The notes beneath the pieces were generated by a model. It saw only the letters and a list, made by a program, of their open reading frames with translations, was not told the origin of the DNA and ran no database searches. Shown in pieces: positions 29,094-37,588 of a stretch of DNA of 64,000 nucleotides; the first letter of the stretch is position 1; each line of letters begins with the position of its first letter. Origin of the DNA: Pseudoxanthomonas sp. 3HH-4 (GTDB taxonomy: Bacteria > Pseudomonadota > Gammaproteobacteria > Xanthomonadales > Xanthomonadaceae); NCBI RefSeq assembly GCF_006716465.1, contig NZ_VFPB01000005.1, forward strand, positions 391,970 through 455,969. The letters are read 5' to 3'. Made by a program: the position numbers and the translations under genes.

Positions 29094-32021
29094 TCAGAAC
29101 TTGACGGTCCAGCGCATCCAGTAGAAACGTCCGATGCCATCGTAGGTCCGCAGGTCGGTGGAAGCGTTGAAGCCGGAGTAGACCAGCGGCGCCTGCCGGT
29201 CGGTCAGATTGCGCACGCCCAGCTGGATCTCGCTGTTCGCCAGTTCCGGCACGCGGTAGCCCACCTGCAGGTCGGTCTGGGTGAACGACGGGATGCGCCG
29301 CTTCGCCACGTAGCCCGGTTCGCTCACGTCGGCCACGTCCGGCGCTTCGTACACGTGGTGGATGTAGCGCGTGCTGAGGCTGGCGCTCCAGTTGCCCAGG
29401 TTCCAGCGCAGGTCGTTCAGGGCGCGCCAGCGCGCCAGGTTGCCGAAGCCGGAACTCGCACTGTCCACGAAGGTGCCCGCCAGCCCGCTACTGCCCGGGA
29501 TGCCGGGGAACGCGCCCACATCGCTGCTCGGATCGCCGGCCAGCAGCCGCACTTCGTACTCAGCCAGGTAGCTGGTATCCAGGTTCCAGGAGAACCGGCC
29601 CCAGGGCGTCTCGCCGAACAGGTAACGAAAGCCGATGTCCACCCCGCTGGTCTTCAGCGCGCCGAAGTTGCCCACCACGTTCGTCATCTGCGCCACGTCG
29701 CCGGCGGCGTCGCGGATGAAGCTGTCGCAGTAGCGGCCGAACTGGTAGCACTGGTTGAGAATCACCGTCTCCGGCAGCGTGGTGATGAAGTCGTCCAGCT
29801 CCACTCGCCAGAAATCCACGGTGGTGCTGAAGCCGTCCGCCCACGACGGGCTGTAGACGAAGCCGACGGTCAGCACGTCGCCCTCCTCGGGTTGCAGGTC
29901 CGGGTTGGACACCTGGAACGAGGTCACCTGGTTGTTACTCTGCTGGAACGAGCCGTCGACGGGCACGTTGGCACAGGCGCGCGGGTCGCCGACCGCGCCG
30001 CCGCTGTAGCCGTTGCAGGGGTCGATGTAGGTGTTGGCGCTGGGCGTGGTCGGGCCGAACAGGTTGGCGATCGTCGGTGCGCGGAACACCTGCGCATAGG
30101 TGGCGCGCACCAGCAGGTCGCTGATCGGCTTCCACTCGATGCCCACCTTCGAGTTGGTGGTATTGCCGAAGTTGGAGTAGTCCGAATAGCGCGTTCCCAG
30201 CGAGATGCTCAGCCGTTCGGCGAACGGCACGTCGGCCAGCAGCGGCAGCAGCGCCTCCGCATACAGCTCCTTCACGTCGAAGCCGCCGGCGATGTTGCCG
30301 TAGGTGCAGGCTTCCTGGGTGATCAGGCACACCGTTTCGCCGGCCGGGATGATGGTGAGGAAATCCACGTCGGAACTGGCCGTTTCCTCGCGGTATTCCA
30401 CGCCCACCGCCAGCGACGCCTTGCCGGCCGGCAGCTCGAACAGGTCGCCGGTCGCGTTGGCGGTGAATACCTTCAGGTCGTTCTGGTTGGTGTTGACGAT
30501 GGTGGGGTTGATCGTCGCCAGCGCCGCCAGCTGCGCCTGGCCGGCCGGCGTCGACGGATCCGGCGGCGGGCCGAAGAAGTTCACCGGCAGGCAACCGGCG
30601 ATGACGCTGGACGGATCGCCGGGGTTGCGTACGCAGATCGCGTTGCCGCTGGCCGGGTCGATCATCGACGGGCCCAGCGAGTCTCGCAGCGCCGGGCTGT
30701 ACAGGTAGCCGCGCACCACCTGGGTCTGCGGCGTGCGTCCGTAGGAGTACGCCGCGTCCCAGCTCCAGCTGCTGTCGCCGAACATGCCGCGCAGGCCGGC
30801 GACGATCTGGTAGGTCTGCGTTTCGAACGCGGTGCTGCGCGTGGGGATGAAGTCGCGCAGGCGCAGGCGCGCGTCGCTGATGTCGACGCCGAACGGGTTG
30901 TACAGGCTGTCCGCGCTGATGGGCACGTCGTCCACCGCCGGGCGTCCGTCGAACGGCAGCGGCGCGATCTTGAACGAGGATTCGGTGCGGTTCCAGGCGC
31001 CCAGCAGGAAGGCCTCGGTGCTGTCGGTCAGCTGGTAGCTGCCGCTGAGGAACAGGTTGGTGCGTTCCTGCGGGGTCAGGTTGAGATTGCCGTCGGCCTG
31101 GAAGTTGTAGACGTCGTTGGAGTTGTCGAAGCAGCGGAAGTTGGCGCCGCTGCTGCCGGGCGTGCCGTCGATGCGCGTCAGCACCACGTTGGCCTGCGAA
31201 CCGCAGTTGGGATCGGCGAGGTTGACGCCCGCGGCGGAGGCGGCCGAGCGCGGCACCACGTAGCGGCCGGTGAGGATGCGGCTGGTGCCGCCGATGCCGT
31301 GCTCGCCCGCATACAGCTGGTAGGGCTGGCTGGAGTACGCGCGATCCTTGGCGAAGACCGGATCTTCCTTGTCGTAGCCGGCGCCGACGATGATGTGGCT
31401 GCGCTCGCTGCTGGCGCCGAACATCGCGTCGTAGCGTTGGGTATCCGCGTCGCCGCGCGACGAGACGCCGTAGAAGGCGCTGGCTTCCAGTCCCTCGAAA
31501 TCGCGGCGCATGATGAAGTTCACCACGCCGCCGATGGCGTCGGAACCGTAGATCGCCGACGCGCCGTCCTTCAGCACCTCGACGCGTTCGATCATGCCCA
31601 TCGGGATGGTGTTGACGTCGACGGCGCCCGCCGCATTCGCCACGGAGGCGATCCAGCGGCGGCCGTTCACCAGCACCAGGGAACGGGTCTGGCCGAGGCC
31701 GCGCAGGTCGACCGTGGCCGCGCCCGCGCCGCCGCCGTTGTTGACCTGCGGGTTCATGCCGGCGCCCGAGATCGACGGTGTGCGCTGCAGGAATTCGCCG
31801 ACGGTGGCGGCGCCGGAGTTGCTGATCGCCTCGCGATCGATGACGAACACCGGGCTGGCGGTTTCCAGGTCGCTGCGCTTGATGCGCGAGCCGGTCACCT
31901 CGATGCGGTCGAGCGTGGTGGTGGCGGGGGCCGATTCCTGCGCGAACGCAGGTCGGACCAGCGCGCCGGTCGCGATCGCGCCGACGATCGCCAGGCTCAG
32001 GGGATTGATGGCAGGTTTCAT
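29094..32021 (-). CDS. TonB-dependent outer-membrane receptor
   Basis: 975 aa. Signal peptide MKPAINPLSLAIVGAIATGALVRPAFAQ, then the plug domain (RIEVTGSRIKRSDLETASPVFVIDREAISNSGAATVGEFLQRTPSISG...VDLRGLGQTRSLVLVNGRRW), and a 22-strand-type barrel ending in the aromatic FYWMRWTVKF. It imports a ligand across the outer membrane using TonB energy. The plug type with GSRIKR is common in the large Xanthomonadaceae receptor set. The substrate is unknown; the coupled oxygenase suggests a modified peptide or secondary metabolite rather than plain iron (inference). Confidence 0.95.
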   Translation of the reverse strand: MKPAINPLSLAIVGAIATGALVRPAFAQESAPATTTLDRIEVTGSRIKRSDLETASPVFVIDREAISNSGAATVGEFLQRTPSISGAGMNPQVNNGGGAGAATVDLRGLGQTRSLVLVNGRRWIASVANAAGAVDVNTIPMGMIERVEVLKDGASAIYGSDAIGGVVNFIMRRDFEGLEASAFYGVSSRGDADTQRYDAMFGASSERSHIIVGAGYDKEDPVFAKDRAYSSQPYQLYAGEHGIGGTSRILTGRYVVPRSAASAAGVNLADPNCGSQANVVLTRIDGTPGSSGANFRCFDNSNDVYNFQADGNLNLTPQERTNLFLSGSYQLTDSTEAFLLGAWNRTESSFKIAPLPFDGRPAVDDVPISADSLYNPFGVDISDARLRLRDFIPTRSTAFETQTYQIVAGLRGMFGDSSWSWDAAYSYGRTPQTQVVRGYLYSPALRDSLGPSMIDPASGNAICVRNPGDPSSVIAGCLPVNFFGPPPDPSTPAGQAQLAALATINPTIVNTNQNDLKVFTANATGDLFELPAGKASLAVGVEYREETASSDVDFLTIIPAGETVCLITQEACTYGNIAGGFDVKELYAEALLPLLADVPFAERLSISLGTRYSDYSNFGNTTNSKVGIEWKPISDLLVRATYAQVFRAPTIANLFGPTTPSANTYIDPCNGYSGGAVGDPRACANVPVDGSFQQSNNQVTSFQVSNPDLQPEEGDVLTVGFVYSPSWADGFSTTVDFWRVELDDFITTLPETVILNQCYQFGRYCDSFIRDAAGDVAQMTNVVGNFGALKTSGVDIGFRYLFGETPWGRFSWNLDTSYLAEYEVRLLAGDPSSDVGAFPGIPGSSGLAGTFVDSASSGFGNLARWRALNDLRWNLGNWSASLSTRYIHHVYEAPDVADVSEPGYVAKRRIPSFTQTDLQVGYRVPELANSEIQLGVRNLTDRQAPLVYSGFNASTDLRTYDGIGRFYWMRWTVKF

Positions 32022-32335
32022 GCGGTCTCCAGTTCATGGTGCCTGCCACGGGCGGGCAGGGTGAGCGCAAGAATCACGAATCCTTAACCCCGCGCCGTGC
32101 GCGGCCATCGCGCTTGTCGTGTGCAGGAATTCGCCTTCCTCGCCGCGTGCGACGTGCGTCGGGCAATGTGCGCAACGCGGCTATCGGATGCGCAACTGCG
32201 GCACGCGGGCGCCACGGGCGTGCGCCTAGCGTGAGGTCGGGGACGACGCGGAGCAGTGCGATGCGGCAGCGCGATGGTCGAGGCGGATCCGTGATGTCGA
32301 CGCACGCCGTGCAGGCGTGCGCGGCACCGGTCGTA
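32022..32335. other. spacer upstream of TonB receptor, no gene recognised
   Basis: This stretch between the receptor start and the 3' end of the next leftward gene contains no convincing ORF. It should hold the receptor promoter. No hairpin with a T-run was seen for the upstream gene. Confidence 0.45.
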
Positions 32336-32818
32336 TCAGTCGTGGCGCGCGAGCACCCAACGCGCGGCGAGCGCGCAGGGAATGCCGACCAGCACCGCAT
32401 GCGCGACGACGTGCGCGAGCTGCTGCCACTGCCACGCCGGCCACGCACCTTCGCCGGCGGCCGACAACGGGACCACGACGTAGGTCATCACCGCGTACAG
32501 CAGCACGCCATAGAGCGCGCCGTAGGGGAGCGGATGGCGCTCGAGCGCCGGCACACGGCGCGCCGCCTGGTAGAACGTCCACGCCATGACCAGCGCGATG
32601 CCGTAGTGCGAGACCGCGCCGAGCAGTGCGGAAGCGCCGCCGCCGGTGAAGGCCTCGCGTCCCAGCCATCCGGCGGCCACCGACTGCAGGATCTTCACCG
32701 GCGGAATGCCTTGCATGCACCAGAAAGCGAAGGCGTAGAGGATATCCAGCGTGCCGGCGACCGCACCGCCCAGCAGCACGGCGCGGGGAAACATGGGGGA
32801 GGGCGCGCGTGCATTCAT
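32336..32818 (-). CDS. four-helix inner-membrane protein, paralogue of the next gene
   Basis: 160 aa from ATG 32816-32818. Four hydrophobic helices are visible (AVLLGGAVAGTLDILYAFAFW, ALLGAVSHYGIALVMAWTFYQAA, YGALYGVLLYAVMTYVVVPL, LAHVVAHAVLVGIPCALAARWVL). The block MQGIPPVKILQSVAAGWLGREAFTGG between helices 1 and 2 recurs almost unchanged in the neighbouring protein at 32927, so the two arose by duplication. No named function. It may be in one leftward unit with that gene. Confidence 0.78.
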   Translation of the reverse strand: MNARAPSPMFPRAVLLGGAVAGTLDILYAFAFWCMQGIPPVKILQSVAAGWLGREAFTGGGASALLGAVSHYGIALVMAWTFYQAARRVPALERHPLPYGALYGVLLYAVMTYVVVPLSAAGEGAWPAWQWQQLAHVVAHAVLVGIPCALAARWVLARHD

Positions 32819-32926
32819 GGCGGTGCGATAGTCGGTGGAGGAAGCGACGTCATTGCAACCGGCATTCCCGCGCCTGCACAGGTCCATTCCCGGGCATGCG
32901 ATCGGGAGCCATCGCGCGCGTTCGCT

Positions 32927-33421
32927 TCATGCGCGCAGTCGCCGCGCGGCCCACGCACACGGCAGGCCCACCAGCACCGCGCAGGCGAACAGGCCGAAGC
33001 CGATGCCATCCAGGCGCGCCGGCGCCGCGCCTTCCACGGCGAACAGCGGTACCGCGATGTGGAAAACCGCCACGTACGCCAGCGCGCCGTACATCAGGCC
33101 ACTGCGGACGGAATGGCGTCGCAGCGACGGCCATGCCGTCGCCAGCGATGCGTACAGGCGCACCAGCCCCCAGGTCAGCACGACGAACAGCACCGTGCCG
33201 GCGACGGCGGTCGCCATCCCGCCCGCGAACGCCTCGCGGCCCAGCACCCACGCCGCGATCGACTGCGGAATGCGCAGCGGCGGCACGCCATCGATCACCC
33301 ACCAGTACAGGATCGCGGCGCCGAGATCGGCCAGGCCGGCGACGACGCCGGCCAGCAGGCAGCACGGGAACATCGGGGCCCGGGATGCCCGGGCAGCAGC
33401 AACCAAAGACGGAGCAGTCAT
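32927..33421 (-). CDS. four-helix inner-membrane protein, paralogue of the preceding gene
   Basis: 164 aa from ATG 33419-33421 (an internal ATG at 33373 is possible). Same topology as the 32336 gene, with the shared signature (I/V)DGVPPLRIPQSIAAWVLGREAFAGG and a terminal GLPCAWAARRLRA that parallels GIPCALAARWVLA. It is divergent from the MocR regulator across a 113-bp spacer containing a repeated operator-like element, so it is the most likely regulatory target. Confidence 0.78.
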   Translation of the reverse strand: MTAPSLVAAARASRAPMFPCCLLAGVVAGLADLGAAILYWWVIDGVPPLRIPQSIAAWVLGREAFAGGMATAVAGTVLFVVLTWGLVRLYASLATAWPSLRRHSVRSGLMYGALAYVAVFHIAVPLFAVEGAAPARLDGIGFGLFACAVLVGLPCAWAARRLRA

Positions 33422-33446
33422 GGGAGGGGGCTCGCATGGTGACGGA

Positions 33447-33516
33447 ATTGGCCCTATCAGGGCGTGGAAAAGTGGCACTATCAAGGTCCAATTCGGTCGA
33501 CTGGAATAGGGCCAAT
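33447..33516. promoter_or_regulatory. candidate MocR operator with three TGGCNCTAT elements
   Basis: Between the divergent membrane-protein and MocR genes there are two direct copies, TGGCCCTATCAGGG (33449-33462) and TGGCACTATCAAGG (33473-33486), 24 bp apart (about two helical turns). A third copy lies in inverted orientation (ATAGGGCCAAT, 33506-33516; exact complement of 33447-33457). Direct repeats plus one inverted copy is the arrangement described for GabR/PdxR-type MocR regulators, so autoregulation and control of the divergent gene are likely. Confidence 0.65.
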
Positions 33517-33534
33517 CCACGCGAGGAACTCCGG

Positions 33535-34977
33535 ATGCACGTGAACATGGACGGCCAGGGGCCGCTGCATGCCCAGCTGACGCGGGCGCTGAAGGTCGCC
33601 CTGTTCGCCGGCCGCCTGGGCGGGGCCGGGCGCCTGCCGGCCACCCGGCAACTGGCGCGCGATCTGGGCCTGTCGCGCAATACCGTGCTGGCCGCCTACG
33701 AGCAGCTGCGGGCGGAGGGCTTCGTCCGTGGCCGGGTCGGCTCGGGCAGCTTCATCACCCCGCCGGTCCGCCCGGAAGTGCCCGCCACCACGCCGCAGGC
33801 GGAGCGCCCGCCGCAGTCCGCGTTCGCCCGCCGCGGCCGCCGCTACCACGACCACGCCACCATGGCCGGCCGCCCCACGCCGGGCATGCGCTACGCGTTC
33901 TCGTATGGCGTGCCGTACACCAACCCGGCGCTGACCAGCGCCTGGGCGCGCGAGCTGGCCCGTGCGGCCGCCTATACCGCGCCCAACTATCCGATGACGC
34001 AGGGGCTGCCCGCGCTGCGCGACGCCGTCTGCGACTACCTCGCGCGGCGGCGCGGCGTGCAGGCGTTGCCGGAGGATGTGCTGATCGTCGCGGGCACGCA
34101 GCAGGCGATGGCGCTGAGCGCGCGCGTGCTGCTCGACGTCGGCGAGAGCGCGGTGGTGGAAGAGCCGCACTACACCGCCATGCGCGAAGTGCTGCAGATG
34201 CACGGCGCGCAGGTCGACGCGGTGGACGTGGATGCGCAGGGCCTGCGGCTGGACCACCTGCCGTCGCCGGCCCCCAAGCTGGTCTGTGTGACGCCGTCGC
34301 ACCAGTTCCCGTCGGGCGTGGTGATGTCGCTGGAACGGCGGCTAGCCCTGCTCGACTACGCGCGCCGCCACGACTGCTGGATCTTCGAGGACGACTACGA
34401 CGGCGAATTCCGCTACGACGCGCAACCACTGGCCGCGCTGCGCTCGCTCGACCGCGACGGCCGCGTCGTCTACGTGGGCACGTTCTCGAAGGTGCTGTTC
34501 CCGTCGATGCGGCTGGGCTACCTGGTGATGCCGCCGGGCCTGCAGCGCGACTACCTCAACGCGAAGTGGCAGGACGACTTCGGCAGCTCTGCCATTGAGC
34601 AGGCCGCGCTGGCCAACTTCATGGCCGACGGCGGCTTCGAGCGCCACCTGCGCCGCACCGCGCGCGCACTCGCCGAGCGGCGCAGCGCGCTGATGGACGG
34701 GCTTGCGCGTGAACTGGGCGACGCGCTGCACATCGCCGACTCGCGCGCCGGCATGCACCTGGTGGCGTGGCTGCGGAAGGCCGACCAGGCGCAGGGCCGC
34801 GCGCTGATCCTGGCGGCGCGCGAAAAGGGGCTGGATCTCTATCCGATCGCGCCGTACTACCAGCGCGTGCCCGCGCAGGCCGGCCTGCTGATGGGCTTTG
34901 CGAGCATGTCGGTGGCGGAGATCGAACAGGCGGTGCAGGTGTTCGCCGCGTGCATGCGCGGGCAGGGACTCGCCTGA
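33535..34977 (+). CDS. MocR-type (GntR/aminotransferase) PLP-dependent transcriptional regulator
   Basis: 480 aa from ATG 33535, which has GAGGA 7 bp upstream; the upstream open frame is spurious. N-terminal GntR winged helix (LHAQLTRALKVALFAGRLGGAGRLPATRQLARDLGLSRNTVLAAYEQLRAEGFVRGRVGSGSF, residues ~9-72). A linker precedes a fold-type I aminotransferase domain with QGLPALRDAVCDYLARRRG, VEEPHYTAMREVL, EDDYDGEFRY and the PLP Lys in YVGTFSKVLFPSMRLGYLV. No PLP-synthesis gene is nearby, so the effector is open. Confidence 0.94.
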   Translation: MHVNMDGQGPLHAQLTRALKVALFAGRLGGAGRLPATRQLARDLGLSRNTVLAAYEQLRAEGFVRGRVGSGSFITPPVRPEVPATTPQAERPPQSAFARRGRRYHDHATMAGRPTPGMRYAFSYGVPYTNPALTSAWARELARAAAYTAPNYPMTQGLPALRDAVCDYLARRRGVQALPEDVLIVAGTQQAMALSARVLLDVGESAVVEEPHYTAMREVLQMHGAQVDAVDVDAQGLRLDHLPSPAPKLVCVTPSHQFPSGVVMSLERRLALLDYARRHDCWIFEDDYDGEFRYDAQPLAALRSLDRDGRVVYVGTFSKVLFPSMRLGYLVMPPGLQRDYLNAKWQDDFGSSAIEQAALANFMADGGFERHLRRTARALAERRSALMDGLARELGDALHIADSRAGMHLVAWLRKADQAQGRALILAAREKGLDLYPIAPYYQRVPAQAGLLMGFASMSVAEIEQAVQVFAACMRGQGLA

Positions 34978-34983
34978 TCCGCG

Positions 34984-35397
34984 TCAGCGCGCCGCCCAGC
35001 CGGCAAGCAGCGGTGCGATGGCCAGCGCGGCCCAGTCCAGCGGTGTGGTGGTCAGCGTCACCAGCGTCCACGCGTAGTCCGTGCCCAGCTTCGTCATCGA
35101 GTCCCACGGTGCCAGGCCCATCGAGAAGCCGACCTGGGTCGCGGCGATGCCCCACAGCGCCAGCAGGCAGATGAGCAGGGTCGTGCCTGCGCCGAGCCAG
35201 GCACGGCGGTGACCGGCCGGCATCCCGGCCAGCCGCAGCACCAGCACCACGTCCGCCGCCGCCAGCAGTGCCATCCAGCCAGCTTGGCGTTGCAGGTAGA
35301 CCGACAGCACCACCCAGATCACCAGCACGCAGGCACTGGCCAGCACGAGCATCACGGGAACCAGCCAACGGGGGAGGCGACGCTGGGCGGGGGACAT
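34984..35397 (-). CDS. small integral membrane protein, unknown function
   Basis: 137 aa from ATG 35395-35397. Four predicted transmembrane helices (VPVMLVLASACVLVIWVVLSVYL, GWMALLAAADVVLVLRLAGM, AWLGAGTTLLICLLALWGIAA, DWAALAIAPLLAGWAA). No conserved motif recognised. It is convergent with the MocR gene (6 bp) and divergent from sufT. Confidence 0.7.
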   Translation of the reverse strand: MSPAQRRLPRWLVPVMLVLASACVLVIWVVLSVYLQRQAGWMALLAAADVVLVLRLAGMPAGHRRAWLGAGTTLLICLLALWGIAATQVGFSMGLAPWDSMTKLGTDYAWTLVTLTTTPLDWAALAIAPLLAGWAAR

Positions 35398-35506
35398 GGA
35401 GACTCCGGCAGGGCCGCCAAGGATACGGCCTGGACGCGGCCGCCGGGGCGCGGCGCTACAATAGGTCGCCTTGCAGCGCCCCACGCGCGCCCCCATCTGG
35501 TCCGGC

Positions 35507-36058
35507 ATGTACTCCCGCAGCAGCGAACCCGTCCAATTCTCCCGCGATTGCGCCGCCGTGCTGGTGCCGCAGGGGGAACTCGTCACCCTGCCGGCCGGCA
35601 GCTATGGCTACATCACCCAGGCGCTCGGCGGCAGCTATACCGTCTTCGTCGAAGGCAACCTGATGCGCATCGCCGGCAAGGATGCGGATGCCATCGGCAA
35701 GGAACCCTCCGAACCCCTGTCGCTCCCCGACAACGCGAGCGACGAGGAAGTCGAGGCGCTGGTGTGGAACCAGCTGCGCACCTGCTTCGATCCGGAAATC
35801 CCCTTCAACATCGTCGACCTCGGCCTGGTCTACGAGGCCAACCTCAGCACTCGCGAGGACGGCCAGCGCGGGGTCGACGTGAAGATGACGCTGACCGCGC
35901 CCGGCTGCGGCATGGGCGAGATCCTGGTCGACGACGTGCGTAGCAAGCTGGAAATGATTCCCACCGTGGCAGAGGCTGATGTCGAACTCGTGTTCGACCC
36001 GCCGTGGGGCCGCCACATGATGTCCGAAGCCGCCAAGCTGGAAACCGGCATGCTCTGA
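35507..36058 (+). CDS. sufT: putative Fe-S cluster assembly protein SufT (MIP18/DUF59 family)
   Basis: 183 aa. The N-terminal segment (GELVTLPAGSYGYITQALGGSYTVFVEGNLMRIAGKDADAIGKEP) is the SufT-specific extension. The C-terminal MIP18-like domain begins VWNQLRTCFDPEIPFNIVDLGLVYEANL and contains TLTAPGCGMGEILVDDVR with the conserved Cys, then VELVFDPPWGRHMMSEAAKLETGML. SufT helps Fe-S cluster maturation. No other suf genes are in the window. ATG 35507 gives the family N-terminus although its ribosome-binding site is weak. ilvE follows 43 bp later. Confidence 0.9.
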   Translation: MYSRSSEPVQFSRDCAAVLVPQGELVTLPAGSYGYITQALGGSYTVFVEGNLMRIAGKDADAIGKEPSEPLSLPDNASDEEVEALVWNQLRTCFDPEIPFNIVDLGLVYEANLSTREDGQRGVDVKMTLTAPGCGMGEILVDDVRSKLEMIPTVAEADVELVFDPPWGRHMMSEAAKLETGML

Positions 36059-36101
36059 GCCCCCCGGCTCGCCCTCTGCAGAACCCGTCAGGAAGGAAGA
36101 G

Positions 36102-37208
36102 ATGAACGTGATGAACGCCGCCCCGTTGACCTACCGCGTGACCCGCAACGAGAAGGCCCGCACGGCCGCCGAGCGCGACGCCATCCTCGCCAGCCCCGGG
36201 TTCGGGCTGCACTTCACCGACCACATGGTCGCCATCAGCTGGGACAAGGCGCAGGGCTGGCATGACGCGGAAGTACGCGCCTACGGCCCGCTGTCGCTGG
36301 ACCCGGCCGCCTCCGTGCTGCATTACGGCCAGGAAATCTTCGAAGGCATCAAGGCCTACCGCCATGCAGACGGTTCCATCTGGACCTTCCGTCCCGACGC
36401 CAACGGTGCGCGCCTGCAGCGCTCGGCCGCACGCCTGGCGCTGCCGCAGCTGCCGGTGGCCGAATTCGTCGAATCACTGCGCCAGCTGGTCGCCGTCGAT
36501 GGCGACTGGGTGCCGTCGGCGCCGGAGACCAGCCTGTACTTCCGTCCCTTCATGATCGCCACCGAAGCCTTCCTCGGCGTGCGCGCCGCGCAAAAGGCGG
36601 GCTACTACGTCATCGCCAGCCCGGCCGGCGCGTACTTCGCCAAGGGCGTGGCGCCGGTGTCCATCTGGCTGTCCGAGGACTATGCGCGCGCCGCCAAGGG
36701 CGGTACCGGTGCTGCCAAGTGCGGCGGCAACTATGCGGCCTCGCTGCTGCCGCAGCAGGAGGCGCAGGCGCAGGGCTGCTCGCAGGTGCTGTTCCTCGAC
36801 CCGGTCGAGGGCAAGTACCTGGAAGAACTCGGCGGCATGAACGTGTTCCTGGTCTACAAGGACGGCCGCATCGTCACCCCGGAACTTTCCGGCAGCATCC
36901 TGGAAGGCATCACCCGTTCCAGCATCCTGCAGATCGCGCGCGATCGCGGCCACGCGGTGGAAGAGCGCAAGGTCTCCATCGACGAATGGAAGCAGGGTGT
37001 CGCCTCGGGCGAGATCGTGGAAGTGTTCGCCTGCGGCACCGCTGCGGTCATCACCCCGATCGGTCAGTTGAAGGGCAAGGATTTTGCCGTGGGCGACATC
37101 AGTGCACCGGCAGGCGAGGTGACGATGGGCATCCGCAAGGAACTGACCGACATCCAGTACGGCCGCCTGCCCGACCGTCATGGGTGGCTGGTGAAGCTGC
37201 GCGATTGA
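36102..37208 (+). CDS. ilvE: branched-chain amino-acid aminotransferase
   Basis: 368 aa class IV PLP enzyme of the longer (mitochondrial-like) BCAT type. It catalyses the last step of Val, Leu and Ile synthesis. Motifs in order: HYGQEIFEGIKAYRHADGSIWTFRPDANGARLQRSA, SLYFRPFMIATEAFLGV, the PLP Lys in GTGAAKCGGNYAASLLPQQEA, LEELGGMNVFLVYKDG, GSILEGITRSSILQIA and EVFACGTAAVITPIG. The ribosome-binding site AGGAAGGA is strong. A good rho-independent terminator ends the unit at 37227. Confidence 0.97.
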   Translation: MNVMNAAPLTYRVTRNEKARTAAERDAILASPGFGLHFTDHMVAISWDKAQGWHDAEVRAYGPLSLDPAASVLHYGQEIFEGIKAYRHADGSIWTFRPDANGARLQRSAARLALPQLPVAEFVESLRQLVAVDGDWVPSAPETSLYFRPFMIATEAFLGVRAAQKAGYYVIASPAGAYFAKGVAPVSIWLSEDYARAAKGGTGAAKCGGNYAASLLPQQEAQAQGCSQVLFLDPVEGKYLEELGGMNVFLVYKDGRIVTPELSGSILEGITRSSILQIARDRGHAVEERKVSIDEWKQGVASGEIVEVFACGTAAVITPIGQLKGKDFAVGDISAPAGEVTMGIRKELTDIQYGRLPDRHGWLVKLRD

Positions 37209-37226
37209 TCGCCATCGAGCGAAACA

Positions 37227-37258
37227 GAAAAAGCCCGCTGAGTAGCGGGCTTTTTTTT
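37227..37258 (+). terminator. rho-independent terminator after ilvE
   Basis: Hairpin AAGCCCGCT-GAGT-AGCGGGCTT followed by eight T residues, 18 bp after the ilvE stop codon. Confidence 0.93.
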
Positions 37259-37588
37259 ACGTAATTGAATAGCGTCAATGCGAATAAAAAATTCGCTTTG
37301 CTCACGCGTGCAAGACGTAAATGAATCTACCAGCGCATGTCCACCGGTGGCTTCACTACATGCGTGTATTCCGACGATTACGTTTGCAACATGTCGATGC
37401 GAAGTGTGTCTTTCATCGCTGATTCATCTCCGCGCTCTCCGTTAGCGTCGTCGTTGCGTCGTGCATTGCACGACGTGCATCCGGTCGAACGCAACTGCCC
37501 GTCCACCCCCTCCCGTAACAACCTTGCGCCCTCGACCGGGCCATTGCCGCATTGGCGGCTTTTCATTTCATCGTTGAGGGAGAGTCTG
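37259..37588. other. AT-richer spacer upstream of the secreted protease
   Basis: No gene is seen. It contains a perfect 6-bp inverted repeat GCGAAT/ATTCGC around an A5 loop at 37280-37296. The drop in GC and the position suggest the protease promoter and leader lie here. Open frames across it have no domain and no good ribosome-binding site. Confidence 0.5.

Noticed and set aside
29085..32087. Rightward 1000-codon open frame opposite the TonB receptor
   Set aside because: It is the antisense of a gene with clear plug and barrel motifs. The translation is Val/His/Arg-rich with no recognisable family, typical of antisense frames in high-GC DNA.
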